Positions 43,449 to 53,270 are shown, counted from the first letter of the stretch. The stretch is DNA of 64,000 nucleotides from Microvirgula aerodenitrificans DSM 15089 (GCF_000620105.1 NZ_JHVK01000016.1:31405-95404), one strand, 5' to 3'. The notes: a model not told the origin generated them from the sequence alone. Program-made: numbers and translations.

Positions 43449-44416
43449 GCCTGGCCCTGGATCAGCGCGGCAAAGCGCTGCAGGTCAACATTGCCGCCGG
43501 ACACGATAATGCCGACCCGCTTGCCGGCGACATCGACCTTGCCATGCAGCGCGGCGGCGGCGGCCAGGCAGCCGGTCGGCTCGGCGACCACTTTCATCCG
43601 GCCGGCCAGGAAGGCCATGGTATCGACCAGTTCCGCATCGCTGACGGTGACAATGTCATCGACCAGCTCGCGAATGACCGGGAAGGTGTAGTTGCCAAGA
43701 TGCTGGGTCTGGGCACCGTCGGCGATGGTCTTTGGCGTGTCGATATGGACGATTTCGCCGCTGCGGAAGCTGCGCTGGCCGTCATTGCCGGCCTCGGGCT
43801 CGACCCCGATCACCTTGCAGGCCGGGTTCATCGCCTTTGCCGCCACCGCGCAGCCGGACAGCAACCCGCCGCCGCCGAGGCAGACCAGCAGCAGATCCAG
43901 TTCGCCGGCCTGCTCGATCAGTTCCCTGGCGGCCGTGCCCTGCCCGGCCATCACGTGCGGATGGTCGTACGGCGGAATCAGCGTCAGGCCGCGTTCGGCT
44001 GCCAGCTGCTTGCCGATGGCCTCGCGGTCCTCGGTATAGCGGTTGTAGAAGATCACCTCGCCGCCATAGCCGCGCGTGGCTTCGACCTTGATTGCCGGTG
44101 CATCCTCCGGCATCACGATCACTGCCCTGACGCCAAGCAGCCGCGCCGACAGGGCAATCGCCTGCGCATGGTTGCCGGACGAGAACGTGATCACGCCGCT
44201 GGCCTTCTGTTCCGGGGTGAACTGCGAGATGGCGTTGTAGGCGCCACGGAACTTGAACGCCCCCATGCGCTGGAAGTTCTCGCATTTGAAGAACAGCTTG
44301 GCGCCGGTCAGCGCATCGGCCGTCGCCGAAGTCAGCACCGGGGTCTGGTGGGCGACGCCACGGATGTGTTCATGGGCAGCGACAACATCGGCAAAGAAAA
44401 TGGGCAGTGCGGTCAT
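43445..44416 (-). CDS. PLP-dependent serine/threonine dehydratase family, probable threo-3-hydroxyaspartate ammonia-lyase
   Basis: 323 residues. The PLP lysine motif is MGAFKFRGAYNAI, and the phosphate-binding loop is CLGGGGLLSG. No C-terminal ACT regulatory domain, so not biosynthetic IlvA. The ending VGIIVSGGNVDL is typical of serine racemase and hydroxyaspartate ammonia-lyase relatives. Operon with a YheO/DauR-like regulator and RidA supports amino-acid catabolism (hydroxyaspartate or D/L-serine). Exact substrate not proven. Confidence 0.8.
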   Translation of the reverse strand: MTALPIFFADVVAAHEHIRGVAHQTPVLTSATADALTGAKLFFKCENFQRMGAFKFRGAYNAISQFTPEQKASGVITFSSGNHAQAIALSARLLGVRAVIVMPEDAPAIKVEATRGYGGEVIFYNRYTEDREAIGKQLAAERGLTLIPPYDHPHVMAGQGTAARELIEQAGELDLLLVCLGGGGLLSGCAVAAKAMNPACKVIGVEPEAGNDGQRSFRSGEIVHIDTPKTIADGAQTQHLGNYTFPVIRELVDDIVTVSDAELVDTMAFLAGRMKVVAEPTGCLAAAAALHGKVDVAGKRVGIIVSGGNVDLQRFAALIQGQA

Positions 44417-45057
44417 GGTCGGTCTTCCTGGGGGAGATAGGTATAGACGGTTGAACGGGCGACGCCGAGGGTCTGCGCCACTTCGGACAGCGCGCGGCGC
44501 AGGTCCAGCAGCCCGCTGGCAGCCAGTTCGCGCATCGCATCGCGGCGCTGGTCGAGATTCAGGCCCATCGGCGTGGTATTGCGGGCGGCGGCATAACGTT
44601 CGAGCACGGTGCGGACTTCTTCGACCCGGCGCGGCGCCAGCGATTCGTTTACCGCCGGTGCCGGCGTGTCGGTGCGGATCAGCTGGCCGAGCCCGGCGGT
44701 CATGGCGCCCAGCATCGACACATCCATGTTCAGGCAGATTGCGGCGACGAACTCGCCGTCGCTGTTCTTCAGTCCGATCGATGTGCTCTTGGCCGGACGG
44801 CCATCGGGAAAGCGGTTGGCGTAGTTCTGGATGACTTCCGGGAAGTCGGGATTGGTGATCCGCGCCAGACCGAGTTCGGTCGCCGCGTCGCCGACTTCGC
44901 GGCCGGACAGGTTGTTGGCGATCGCCACCACCGCGTGTTCGGGCCGGGTCAGGTCGTGCAGCACGACCTCGACCAGCGGCGCAAAGGTCTGCCCGAGCGC
45001 ATCGACGATTTTCCGCGCCTCGCGCAACAGGAGCTGGTTTTCTTGGAGATTGGGCAT
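44413..45057 (-). CDS. YheO/DauR-like regulator (PAS_6 plus HTH)
   Basis: 214 residues from the third in-frame ATG. The N-terminal YheO-like PAS domain has VEVVLHDLTRPEHAVVAIANN, and the C-terminal HTH_22 has RRALSEVAQTLGVARSTVYTYL. DauR, from the same family, controls D-arginine catabolism. Stop overlaps the start of the dehydratase gene, so it is the first gene of its own target operon and presumably regulates it. Confidence 0.83.
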   Translation of the reverse strand: MPNLQENQLLLREARKIVDALGQTFAPLVEVVLHDLTRPEHAVVAIANNLSGREVGDAATELGLARITNPDFPEVIQNYANRFPDGRPAKSTSIGLKNSDGEFVAAICLNMDVSMLGAMTAGLGQLIRTDTPAPAVNESLAPRRVEEVRTVLERYAAARNTTPMGLNLDQRRDAMRELAASGLLDLRRALSEVAQTLGVARSTVYTYLPQEDRP

Positions 45058-45060
45058 GAG

Positions 45061-45091
45061 TGACATTATGTCCATTAATGACAAAACGTCA
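45061..45091. promoter_or_regulatory. Overlapping palindromes ahead of the YheO-type regulator gene
   Basis: Immediately upstream of the regulator's ATG: GACATTATGTC (45062-45072) is a perfect 11-bp palindrome, overlapped by TGTCCATTAATGACA (45069-45083), which is palindromic (TGTC-ATTAAT-GACA) apart from one extra C. A TGAC…GTCA frame encloses both. Position suggests an autoregulatory operator covering the promoter or ribosome site. Confidence 0.5.
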
Positions 45092-45114
45092 ACCACTACA
45101 AGAAAATTGCCCTG

Positions 45115-46593
45115 CTACACCCCGACACTCTTGTAAACCGCCACCAGATCCAGCAGCAGTTGCGCCTCGCTGTCCGCCCGGGCGCCCTGCGCCTGCAGTT
45201 GCGCGCTGCGTGCGTCGAGCACGGTCAGGAAGTCGGTCATGCCGCCAGTCTGCCGCGCCTGCGCCAGCGTCAGTTCGTCGCGGCGGGCGGCCTCGGTCCG
45301 GGCCAGTTGTACGCGGCGCTGCTGTTCCGCCGCATAGCGCGCCAGGGCACGGTCGACATCGTGCCAGGCACCGAGCACGCTCTGCTGGTAGGCAACAGCG
45401 GCTTCCTGCTGTTCGAGCTTGCGCAGGGTAATCGTGCTGCGCCGGCGGCCCTGGTCGAACAGCGGCAGGGTCAGGCTGGGCCCGATCGACCACTCGCGGC
45501 TGCCCCAGTCGCCAAACTGCCCGGCCTGATAGGAGTCCAGACCAAAGCGCGCACCAATGGTCAACCGCGGATACAGGTCGGCCACCGCCACGCCGACCTC
45601 GGCCACGGCCGCCTGCAACCGTGCCTCGGCCGCACCGATGTCCGGGCGGCGCTGCAGCAGCGCCGAGGGCACGCCGAGCGCGAGGTCCGGGCGCGGCCAG
45701 TCGCCGGGGCCGCGGCCGTTGTCGGCCAGTTCGGTCTGCAGGGCGCCGGGGCGCTCTCCGAGCAGCAGGGTCAGCTGATTGATCGCCTGCGCCTCGCGCG
45801 CCAGCCAGGGCGGCAATGCGGCTTCGGCGTCTGCCAGTTGTGCCCGGCGGTGCTCGGCCACCCCGCTGTCGTCCAGCCCGCCGGCCACCCGTGCCTGAGC
45901 CAGTTGCAGCGCCTCGCCGGCGGCGGCCACCCGCGCCCGGCCCAGCCGCTGCTGCTGCTGGGCCGCTCGCAGTTCGACATAGTTGCGCACCACCTCGGCC
46001 GTCACACTGAGCGTGACCTGCTGCAGTTCGGCACGCGATCCGGCGATGCGGGCATCGGCCGCCTCCAGCTGGCGGGCGACCCGTCCCCACAGATCGGCCT
46101 CCCACGACGCATCGAAACCGGCCTGGTACACCGTTACCGGTTCGCTGAGCACGCCGACCAGTTCGTCGTGGCGCGCCGGCGACAGCACGTCGATCAGCCG
46201 GGTGCTGACGGCATGCTCACTCTGCCGCTGACGATCGAGACTGCCGACGGCATCGACCTGGACCCCGCGCTGTGCCGCCACGGTGCTGCGCTGAACGCGG
46301 CTCTGGGCGAAGCGCAACGCCGCGGTGCGCACGTCCGGGCTGGCGGCACGGGCGCGCTCGACCAGCCGGTCAAGCAGCGGGTCGCCGAACGGCTTCCACC
46401 AGTCCGTCTCCAGCCAGCTTTCGACCACCGGCACCGCCAGCGCATCGGCGCCACTGCGCCATGCACGCCAGTCGTCCGGTGCCGGAATCTGCGGCCGGTG
46501 ATAATCGGGGCCAGCGGCGCAGCCGGCCAGGGCAAGGATCAGCGCCAGTTCGATCGGGTTCGGGGTACGCATCATCAGGGTCTTTCTCGTCAT
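45115..46593 (-). CDS. Outer-membrane efflux lipoprotein (NodT/OprM family)
   Basis: 492 residues starting in an ATGA overlap. The signal ends in a lipobox, LALAGCAAGPDYHRP. Tandem TolC-like coiled-coil halves follow, with GFDASWEADLWGRVARQLEAA and LPSALLQRRPDIGAAEARL-type motifs (VPSALLQRRPDIGAAEARLQ). It forms the trimeric channel in the outer membrane and is the last gene of an ABC exporter operon, giving it a dedicated exit duct. E. coli's ybh operon has none. Confidence 0.9.
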   Translation of the reverse strand: MTRKTLMMRTPNPIELALILALAGCAAGPDYHRPQIPAPDDWRAWRSGADALAVPVVESWLETDWWKPFGDPLLDRLVERARAASPDVRTAALRFAQSRVQRSTVAAQRGVQVDAVGSLDRQRQSEHAVSTRLIDVLSPARHDELVGVLSEPVTVYQAGFDASWEADLWGRVARQLEAADARIAGSRAELQQVTLSVTAEVVRNYVELRAAQQQQRLGRARVAAAGEALQLAQARVAGGLDDSGVAEHRRAQLADAEAALPPWLAREAQAINQLTLLLGERPGALQTELADNGRGPGDWPRPDLALGVPSALLQRRPDIGAAEARLQAAVAEVGVAVADLYPRLTIGARFGLDSYQAGQFGDWGSREWSIGPSLTLPLFDQGRRRSTITLRKLEQQEAAVAYQQSVLGAWHDVDRALARYAAEQQRRVQLARTEAARRDELTLAQARQTGGMTDFLTVLDARSAQLQAQGARADSEAQLLLDLVAVYKSVGV

Positions 46594-47708
46594 GACAGCC
46601 GGTGGCGGAACAGCCATGCCGCCAGCGGCAGCGTCAGCGCCGCAATCACCAGCAGGGGCAGCAGGTCGAGCGCCACCTCGCGCAGACCGACGCCCTCCAG
46701 ATAGACGCGCTGCACCAGGTTGATGGCAAAGCGCAGCGGATTGGCCAGCGTGGCCAGTTGCAGCGCGTCCGGCATATTGCTGATTGGCGTGGTCAGGCCG
46801 GACAGCAGCATCAGCGGCATGACCAGCACAAAGGTGTACAGCATCGCCTGCTGCATGTTCAGCGACACAGCCGAAATCGACAGGCCGATCCCGACACTGG
46901 CAACGGTAAAGCACAGCAACCCGGCATACAGCGTCAGCAGCGAGCCGGCCATCGGGATGCGGAACCAGAACAGCGCCACGAACAGTACGATCGTCGACTG
47001 GGTCAGCCCGACCAGGATCGGCGGCAGTGACTTGCCGATCATGATGTCCAGCGGCGTCAGCGGCGTGACCAGCAACTGGTCGAAGGTGCCCTGCTCACGC
47101 TCGCGCGCCACCGACAGTGCGGTCAGCATCAGCGTCTGCAGCATGCTCAGCGCGGCGATCAGCCCGGGAATCAGGTTCCAGCGCGTTTCCAGATTCGGGT
47201 TGTACCAGGCTCGGGTCTCGATCTGCAGCGGCAGCGGCGCGGCGCCGTGCCGTTCCCGCCAGTCGGCGTTGAAGCGCTCGACCACGGCATTGACGAAGCC
47301 GGCCGCCGAACCGGCGGTGTTCGAGTTGCGCGCATCGAGCACCAGTTGCAGCGGCGCTGCTTCGCCGGCTTCCAGCTGCGTGGCAAAGCGCGGGCCGATG
47401 CTGATCACCAGCAACGCCGGCCCACTGTCGATCACGCGGCTGATGTCGGCCCGGGTACGCAGGGTTTCGATGCGGTGAAACACGCCGGTGCCATCGAGAT
47501 GGGCAACCAGTTCGGCCGATGCCGCGCTGCGGCTCTGATCGAGCAGCGCATACGGCACATGGATCAGATCGTAGGTGGCGGCATAGCCGAACAGCACGCT
47601 CTGCAACAGTGCCGGGACGAACAGGATCACCCGGTTGGCGGGGTCCTTGAGAATGGTCAGCAGTTCCTTGCGACACAGCGCCAGGATGCAACGCAGGCGT
47701 TCCAGCAT
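46590..47708 (-). CDS. ABC-2 type permease (YbhR-like)
   Basis: 372 residues: one N-terminal membrane helix, a large periplasmic loop (~45-170), then five helices including LMLTALSVAREREQGTFDQLLVTPLTPLDIMIGKSLP. Length and order match YbhR. It pairs with the YbhS-like permease encoded 3 bp upstream. Confidence 0.88.
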   Translation of the reverse strand: MLERLRCILALCRKELLTILKDPANRVILFVPALLQSVLFGYAATYDLIHVPYALLDQSRSAASAELVAHLDGTGVFHRIETLRTRADISRVIDSGPALLVISIGPRFATQLEAGEAAPLQLVLDARNSNTAGSAAGFVNAVVERFNADWRERHGAAPLPLQIETRAWYNPNLETRWNLIPGLIAALSMLQTLMLTALSVAREREQGTFDQLLVTPLTPLDIMIGKSLPPILVGLTQSTIVLFVALFWFRIPMAGSLLTLYAGLLCFTVASVGIGLSISAVSLNMQQAMLYTFVLVMPLMLLSGLTTPISNMPDALQLATLANPLRFAINLVQRVYLEGVGLREVALDLLPLLVIAALTLPLAAWLFRHRLS

Positions 47709-47711
47709 GAT

Positions 47712-48851
47712 TCAGTCCAGTCGCTTGTGGGTGACCGCACGCGCCAGGGCCAGCAGGACCACGGCGTAGACGGCGAGGATGGCGCAGTTCCTGAAGATCA
47801 GCGGCCAGACATCCCCGGCCAGGAACAGGGCACGGATCAGTTCCATGAAATAGGTGGCCGGCAGCGCCTGGCCGATGATGCGGATGACCGGCGGTACATT
47901 GCGCAGGTCGAACAGAAAGCCGGACAGCATCATCGACGGCAGGAAGCTGGCGACCAGCGCCACCTGGCTGGCCAGAAACTGGTTGCGCGTCACCGCCGAA
48001 ATCAGCAGGCCGACGGCAACGGCGACCAGCAGGTAAAGCATCGACGCGAACAGCAGCACCAGCAGCGAACCGTACATCGGCACCGCAAACAGGAAGCGTG
48101 CGGCCAGCAGGCACAGCACCAGCCCGACCAGGCCGATGGTGAAATACGGCACCACCTTGGCCAGCAGGATTTCGATCGGCCGCACCGGCGACACGAACAG
48201 CGCCTCCAGCGTGCCGCGCTCCCATTCGCGCGCCATGACCAGCGCGGTCAGAAAGGCGCCGACCAGGGTCATGATCAGCACGATCAGACCCGGTACCAGA
48301 TACCAGGTGCTGGTATTGGCGGCGTTGAACCACAGTCGCGTCTCCATGGTCACCCCGCCCACCCGGTTGCCGCTGCCGGCCGGGCCGGCGCGGTCGGCCC
48401 GCGTCAGCGCCCACTGGCCGAGCGCACTGGTGATATAGCGCTGGATGCTGCTGGCACGATTGGCGTCGGCGCCATGCAGCAGAATCTGGATGCGCGCATT
48501 GCCATCGGCCAGCCGGCGGGAAAAATCCACCGGCACGCGGACGATGGCATCGACCTTGCGCGCCCGCATCAGCCGTTCGGCATCCTGCATCGAGGTCAGC
48601 ATCACCGCCGACAGGAATGGCGACAGCCGCAGCCCGGCCACCGCCTCGGTGGCGGCCGGCGACGGATCTTCCAGCACCACGGCCAGCGGCGCGTTGCGCA
48701 CGTCCAGCGACAGTCCGTAGCCGAAGATCAGGATCAGCAGCATCGGCAGCAGGATGCCGATGGCCAGATTGCTCCTGTCGCGCAGCAACTGGCGGAATTC
48801 CTTGCGGATCAGTGCCCGCAGCCGGGCGGCAAAGCGTCCGTCGCCGATCAT
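47712..48851 (-). CDS. ABC-2 type permease (YbhS-like)
   Basis: 379 residues, same topology as its neighbour, with VMAREWERGTLEALFVSPVRPIEILLAKVVP and a long extracytoplasmic loop. The start overlaps the ATPase gene stop (ATGA). Together the two permeases form the membrane part of the exporter. Confidence 0.88.
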   Translation of the reverse strand: MIGDGRFAARLRALIRKEFRQLLRDRSNLAIGILLPMLLILIFGYGLSLDVRNAPLAVVLEDPSPAATEAVAGLRLSPFLSAVMLTSMQDAERLMRARKVDAIVRVPVDFSRRLADGNARIQILLHGADANRASSIQRYITSALGQWALTRADRAGPAGSGNRVGGVTMETRLWFNAANTSTWYLVPGLIVLIMTLVGAFLTALVMAREWERGTLEALFVSPVRPIEILLAKVVPYFTIGLVGLVLCLLAARFLFAVPMYGSLLVLLFASMLYLLVAVAVGLLISAVTRNQFLASQVALVASFLPSMMLSGFLFDLRNVPPVIRIIGQALPATYFMELIRALFLAGDVWPLIFRNCAILAVYAVVLLALARAVTHKRLD

Positions 48852-50602
48852 CGCGCCCCCCGTTCCCGTGCTGTTTCGACGATGCCGATAAAGGCCGCCT
48901 CCATGCCGGCGCCGGGGTCGCCGGCGATGCCGGCCTGGCCGCGCACCTCGCCCGGCGTGCCGATCGCCAGCAGCTTGCCGGCGTCCTGGATCACGATGCG
49001 ATCGCAGTACTCGGCCTCTTCCATGAAGTGGGTGGTGACGATAATGGTGGTGCCGGCAGCGGCCAGTGCGGTGATCCGCCGCCAGAAGGCGCGCCGCGCG
49101 CCCGGATCGGCACCACTGGTCGGTTCATCCAGAAACAGGATGTCCGGTTCGTGCAGCAGCCCGGTCGCCATCGCCAGCCGCTGGCGGAACCCGCCCGGCA
49201 ACTGGCCACTGGCACTGTCCATCACCTCGGCCAGGTCGAATTGCGCCGCCACCGTGGCGATGCGTTCGTGCAGGGTCGTGCCATGCAGCCCGTAGGCATG
49301 ACCAAAGAATTCCAGGTTTTCCCGCACCGACAGATTGGCGTACAGCGCGAACTTCTGCGCCACATAGCCAATGCGCCGCCGGGCAGCCGCCCGTGCGCGG
49401 CGCAGGTCAACCCCGGCCACCCGCAGGCTGCCACTGCTGGCCGGCAGCAGTCCGCACAGCATGCGGAAGGTCGTGGTCTTGCCGGCGCCATTCGGGCCAA
49501 GCAGACCGAAAATTTCGCCGCGGCGAACCGAGAAGCTGGTGCTGGCCACGGCAGTGAAATCGCCGAAGCGACGCACCAGATCCCGAACTTCAATGACCGT
49601 CGCGTCGTCACTGACTGGCGCGGGGGCAGACACGGCGAGCGGTGTCGTCGGGGCCGGCATGACGCGGCGCTCGCGCAGCAGCAGCATGAAACCGTCCTCC
49701 AGCCGCGGAGGCAGCGCGTCGACCGCCAGCCCGTCCAGCAGCGCCGACAGCGCCGGGTCCGCTCCATCGCCATCGCGGACAAAACGGACCCGCCCGCCCT
49801 GCGGTACGGCATCGGCCACGGCCACGGCGTGATCGAGCAGTTGCGCCTGCAGCAGCCGGGCCGGCTGACCAGCCGGCGGCGTGACCGCAAAAACCCGCCC
49901 GCTGGCGCGGTCGCGCAGGCTGGCCGGATCGCCCTGCGCCAGCAGCCGGCCGTCATGCAGCACGAATACCCGCGCACAGCGTTCGGCCTCGTCCAGATAG
50001 GCGGTGCTGACCAGTACGCTGAGCTGCTCGTCATCCACCAGTTGGCGGACGATGTCCCACAGCTCGCGCCGCGACAGCGGATCGACCCCGACCGTCGGCT
50101 CGTCGAGCAGCAGCAGTTCCGGCGAGCGGACCAGGGTGCAGGCCAGCCCGAGTTTCTGTTTCATCCCGCCGGACAGCTTGCCGGCCGGGCGGGCGGTAAA
50201 GCGGCCGAGGTCGGTCATGGTCATCAGCCGCGCATAGCGCTCGCGCCGTGCCGCCAGGGGCACGCCGTGCAGATCGGCATACAGATCGAGGTTTTCCTGC
50301 ACGCTGAGGTCGTCATACAGACCGAAGCGCTGTGGCATATAGCTGATCCGGTTCTGGATCGCCTGCGGGTCCTGCGCGGCGTCGATGCCGAGTACGCGGA
50401 GGCTGCCGCTGTCCGCGCGCAGCAGACCGGCCGCCAGCCGCAGCAGGGTGGTCTTGCCGGCGCCATCCGGGCCGACCAGTGCGGTCAGCGTGCCCGGCTC
50501 GATCGACAGCGTCACGTCGGCAAGCGCATCCAGCATCCGGCCGGACGGCTTGACGGCGAAGCGCTTGCCCAGCCCGCGGGCGTCCAGCGCCAGCGTACTC
50601 AT
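48848..50602 (-). CDS. Double ABC ATPase (YbhF-like)
   Basis: 584 residues with two complete nucleotide-binding domains: Walker A GPDGAGKTTLL and GPNGAGKTTTF, signatures LSGGMKQKLGLACTL and LPGGFRQRLAMATGL (the second degenerate: PGG), Walker B LLLLDEPTVGVD and ILFLDEPTSGAD. Length matches E. coli YbhF (578). Energises export. Confidence 0.9.
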   Translation of the reverse strand: MSTLALDARGLGKRFAVKPSGRMLDALADVTLSIEPGTLTALVGPDGAGKTTLLRLAAGLLRADSGSLRVLGIDAAQDPQAIQNRISYMPQRFGLYDDLSVQENLDLYADLHGVPLAARRERYARLMTMTDLGRFTARPAGKLSGGMKQKLGLACTLVRSPELLLLDEPTVGVDPLSRRELWDIVRQLVDDEQLSVLVSTAYLDEAERCARVFVLHDGRLLAQGDPASLRDRASGRVFAVTPPAGQPARLLQAQLLDHAVAVADAVPQGGRVRFVRDGDGADPALSALLDGLAVDALPPRLEDGFMLLLRERRVMPAPTTPLAVSAPAPVSDDATVIEVRDLVRRFGDFTAVASTSFSVRRGEIFGLLGPNGAGKTTTFRMLCGLLPASSGSLRVAGVDLRRARAAARRRIGYVAQKFALYANLSVRENLEFFGHAYGLHGTTLHERIATVAAQFDLAEVMDSASGQLPGGFRQRLAMATGLLHEPDILFLDEPTSGADPGARRAFWRRITALAAAGTTIIVTTHFMEEAEYCDRIVIQDAGKLLAIGTPGEVRGQAGIAGDPGAGMEAAFIGIVETARERGAR

Positions 50603-51600
50603 GGTGCATCCGGCGTCAGACGAACCGTGGCCGGCATGCCGAGCCGCAGCCGGTCGCGGCTGTCGTCGACCAGAATGCGGACTTCGTAGACCAGGCTGGT
50701 GCGCAGCTCGTCGGTCTGCACGGTCTTCGGCGTGAATTCCGCCACCGACGAGATATAGCCGACCTTGCCCGGCAGGCGCTGGTCCGGATGGCTGTCGGTA
50801 CTGACCATGGCGCGCATGCCGGGACGCAGGCGACCGAGATCGACTTCGCCGACATAGGCGCGCACCCACTTCGGGTCGGTCAGCGCCAGCGCATAGGCCG
50901 GCCGCTGCGGCGACGCCATGTCACCCGGTTCCAGCAGCCGGCTGCGCACTACGCCATCGACCGGCGCGGTCAGTTGCGCCTGCTCCAGCCGGTAGCGCAG
51001 CAGCGCCGTCTGCGCCTGCGCCGCCCGCAGCTGGGCATCGGCTTCGGCAATGTCCTCGTCGCGCGGTCCGCTGACGGCCAGCGCCAGCGCCTTGTCGGCC
51101 GTGATCCGCGCCGCCCGGGCCCGCTGCCGGCGGGCAATGGCTGCATCCAGATCCTGCTGGCTGACGGCCTTGCCGGCGGTCGCGGCATGCACGCTGTTCA
51201 GCCGTGCCAGCTGCTGGCCGGCATCGTCATCCTCGGCCTGCGCCGAGGCCAGCGCGGCACGCGCCTGGGCGAGTTCCTCCGGGCGGCTGCCGGTCTTCAG
51301 CCGGCGCAGCACCTGTTTTGACGCTGCCTGCCGCGCCTCGGCCTGCGCCAGTTCCAGTGTCGCCCCACGGGTATCGAGTGTGCCCAGCAACTGCCCGCGG
51401 CGAACCCGGTCGCCTTCGCGCACGGTCAGTGTCGCCACCCGTTCGCTGGCATTGAAAGCCAGCGACACCTGGCGGACATCCACATTGCCGTACAGCGTCA
51501 GTACGCCGTTGTCCGGCGACGGCCGCACCAGCCACCAGATGCTGCCGGCAAGGCCGGCCAGCACCAGCCCGGCCACAGCGATCTTCAGTTTCCCGTTCAT
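50599..51600 (-). CDS. HlyD-type membrane fusion protein (YbhG-like)
   Basis: 333 residues from the second ATG, chosen because it gives a clean N-terminal anchor (KLKIAVAGLVLAGLAGSIWWL) and the length of E. coli YbhG (332); an upstream ATG at 51648 adds 16 residues and would overlap the operator repeats. Lipoyl and coiled-coil hairpin regions, then LTAPVDGVVRSRLLEPGDMA. Links the inner-membrane pump to the outer-membrane channel. Confidence 0.85.
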   Translation of the reverse strand: MNGKLKIAVAGLVLAGLAGSIWWLVRPSPDNGVLTLYGNVDVRQVSLAFNASERVATLTVREGDRVRRGQLLGTLDTRGATLELAQAEARQAASKQVLRRLKTGSRPEELAQARAALASAQAEDDDAGQQLARLNSVHAATAGKAVSQQDLDAAIARRQRARAARITADKALALAVSGPRDEDIAEADAQLRAAQAQTALLRYRLEQAQLTAPVDGVVRSRLLEPGDMASPQRPAYALALTDPKWVRAYVGEVDLGRLRPGMRAMVSTDSHPDQRLPGKVGYISSVAEFTPKTVQTDELRTSLVYEVRILVDDSRDRLRLGMPATVRLTPDAP

Positions 51601-51648
51601 CCCGACCCGCTCCCGATACGCCGCCATGGCGGTCCATGGCGTCTTCAT

Positions 51649-51678
51649 AATTTAAATTCTAATTTGAATTCTAATTTA
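51649..51678. promoter_or_regulatory. Operator of the efflux operon: 12-bp AT-rich repeats
   Basis: Between the divergent exporter and TetR-type regulator genes lie two and a half head-to-tail copies of a 12-bp unit: AATTTAAATTCT at 51649, AATTTGAATTCT at 51661 and AATTTA at 51673. Each unit contains a palindromic AATTYRAATT core. It is the obvious binding site for the divergent TetR-family repressor, controlling both directions. Confidence 0.55.
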
Positions 51679-51711
51679 TGACAAGCCGTCGCGCTACGGT
51701 AAGATTATGGG

Positions 51712-52395
51712 ATGAAAACAAGCGATCCGAACGTCCCCGGCGCGCCAGGCCGCAAGGCGCGTGCCGACGGCGACGCCACGCGCCAGCGCATTCTCGACGT
51801 CGCCGGCGACATTTTCGCCGAGCTGGGCTACGAGCACGCCACCAGCAAGGCCATCTGCGCACGCGCCGAAACCAATATGGCGGCGGTGAACTACCATTTC
51901 GGCGGCAAGGAAGGCCTGTACCAGGCCGTTCTGGTGGAAGTGCACCGGCGTCTGATCAGCCGCGACACGCTGTCGGCGATCGCCGCCAGCGATGCCTCGC
52001 CGGCCGACAAGCTCGGCGGCGTGATCGACGCTTTCATTCTCGGCGCGGTCGACGGCGGCTGGCATCTGCGCATCTATGTCCGCGAGATGCTCGGCCCGTC
52101 GGCGACCCTGCTGGCCGCCCTGCAGCAGGAAGCGCTGCCGAAAGCCACCCTGCTGCGACGGATGCTGAGCGACTTTACCGGCATCCCGGAGCAGGAACCG
52201 GCACTGGCCTGCTGCCAGTTGAACTTCTTTGCGCCGCTGGCCATGCTGCTGCTCGCCGACCGCCAGGTGCTCGGCCGGATGCTGACCGATATCTGGCGCG
52301 ACCCGGACGCGCTGCGCCAGCACCTGAAGACCTATGCGCTGTCCGGCCTTTCCGCCGTGGCGGCCGCTTATGCCGGACGGGCGTCGGCGTCGTGA
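51712..52395 (+). CDS. TetR-family regulator (CecR/YbiH-like)
   Basis: 227 residues. [56 protein letters not shown]. The C-terminal DUF1956 ligand domain contains [21 protein letters not shown]. In E. coli, CecR controls ybhGFSR and adjacent genes; here the same set is divergent. Expected to repress the exporter and itself. Ends inside panB on the other strand (28-bp overlap). Confidence 0.88.
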   Translation: MKTSDPNVPGAPGRKARADGDATRQRILDVAGDIFAELGYEHATSKAICARAETNMAAVNYHFGGKEGLYQAVLVEVHRRLISRDTLSAIAASDASPADKLGGVIDAFILGAVDGGWHLRIYVREMLGPSATLLAALQQEALPKATLLRRMLSDFTGIPEQEPALACCQLNFFAPLAMLLLADRQVLGRMLTDIWRDPDALRQHLKTYALSGLSAVAAAYAGRASAS

Positions 52396-53219
52396 GCCGG
52401 CTTGCGGCCATGAAAGCAGTGCTCGCTGGCCGGAAAGAGACCACGACGCACCTCATCGGCGAAGCGGGCCACGGCGGCGTCGATCAGCGGATTCAGTTCC
52501 GCATAGCGGCGAACAAACTTCGGCGTGTAGTCGTCGAACAGGCCAAGCATGTCCTCGGTAACCAGCACCTGACCATCGCAGGCCGGTGACGCACCGATGC
52601 CGATGGCCGGAATCGCCAGCAGGCCGGTCAGCCGGCGCGCCAGCGGCTCGGCCGTCCCCTCGATCACCAGCGCGAACGCACCGGCCGCCTCGATCGCCAG
52701 CGCATCGCGCTCGACCTGCGCTGCCGCCTCCGGTGTCATGCCCTGCGCCCTGAAGCCGCCCATGGTGTTGACCTGCTGCGGCATCAGGCCGACATGGCCC
52801 ATCACCGGAATGCCGCGTGCGGTCAGGAAGGCAACCGTCCCGGCCATTTCCACCCCGCCCTCGAGCTTGACCGCCTGGGCGCCGGTCTCGATCAGCAGCC
52901 GGGACGCGGCGCGAAACGCATCGGCCGGCGAGGCCAGGTAGGACGCGAACGGCAGGTCGATCACCACGCAGGCACGCTGCGCGCCGCGCATGACCGCCTG
53001 CCCGTGGGCAATCATCATCTCCAGCGTGACCGCCAGGGTGCTGGGCATGCCGTACAGCACCATGCCCAGCGAGTCGCCGACCAGGATCAGGTCGGCATGC
53101 GGATCGACCTGCCGCGCCATCGGCGCCGAATAGGCAGTCAGCGACACCAGGCTGCCGGCGCCCTTGCGCTGGCGGATCTGCGGCACCCCGATGCGGGTAA
53201 CACGGGCGGGTGTACTCAT
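52368..53219 (-). CDS. panB: Ketopantoate hydroxymethyltransferase PanB
   Basis: 283 residues from an ATG (earlier in-frame starts are implausible). [62 protein letters not shown] and the C-terminal [25 protein letters not shown] are PanB signatures; metal ligands are the Asp residues in GDS and near the KLEGG region. It forms ketopantoate for pantothenate and CoA. No panC or panD nearby, so it may be a second copy. Confidence 0.9.
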   Translation of the reverse strand: MSTPARVTRIGVPQIRQRKGAGSLVSLTAYSAPMARQVDPHADLILVGDSLGMVLYGMPSTLAVTLEMMIAHGQAVMRGAQRACVVIDLPFASYLASPADAFRAASRLLIETGAQAVKLEGGVEMAGTVAFLTARGIPVMGHVGLMPQQVNTMGGFRAQGMTPEAAAQVERDALAIEAAGAFALVIEGTAEPLARRLTGLLAIPAIGIGASPACDGQVLVTEDMLGLFDDYTPKFVRRYAELNPLIDAAVARFADEVRRGLFPASEHCFHGRKPAHDADARPA

Positions 53220-53270
53220 GGCGAAATCCCTTGGCTTGTGAATGACGGCCATCACGCTATCATCGCCGCC

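Noticed and set aside
47247..50689. Long plus-strand frames (682 and 690 codons) over the ABC exporter
   Set aside because: Gln/His/Arg-rich shadows of the ABC permease and ATPase genes on the minus strand.
51621..51632. Perfect 12-bp palindrome CCGCCATGGCGG as an operator
   Set aside because: GC-rich palindromes of this size are common here, and the neighbouring AT-rich repeats are a better regulator site.
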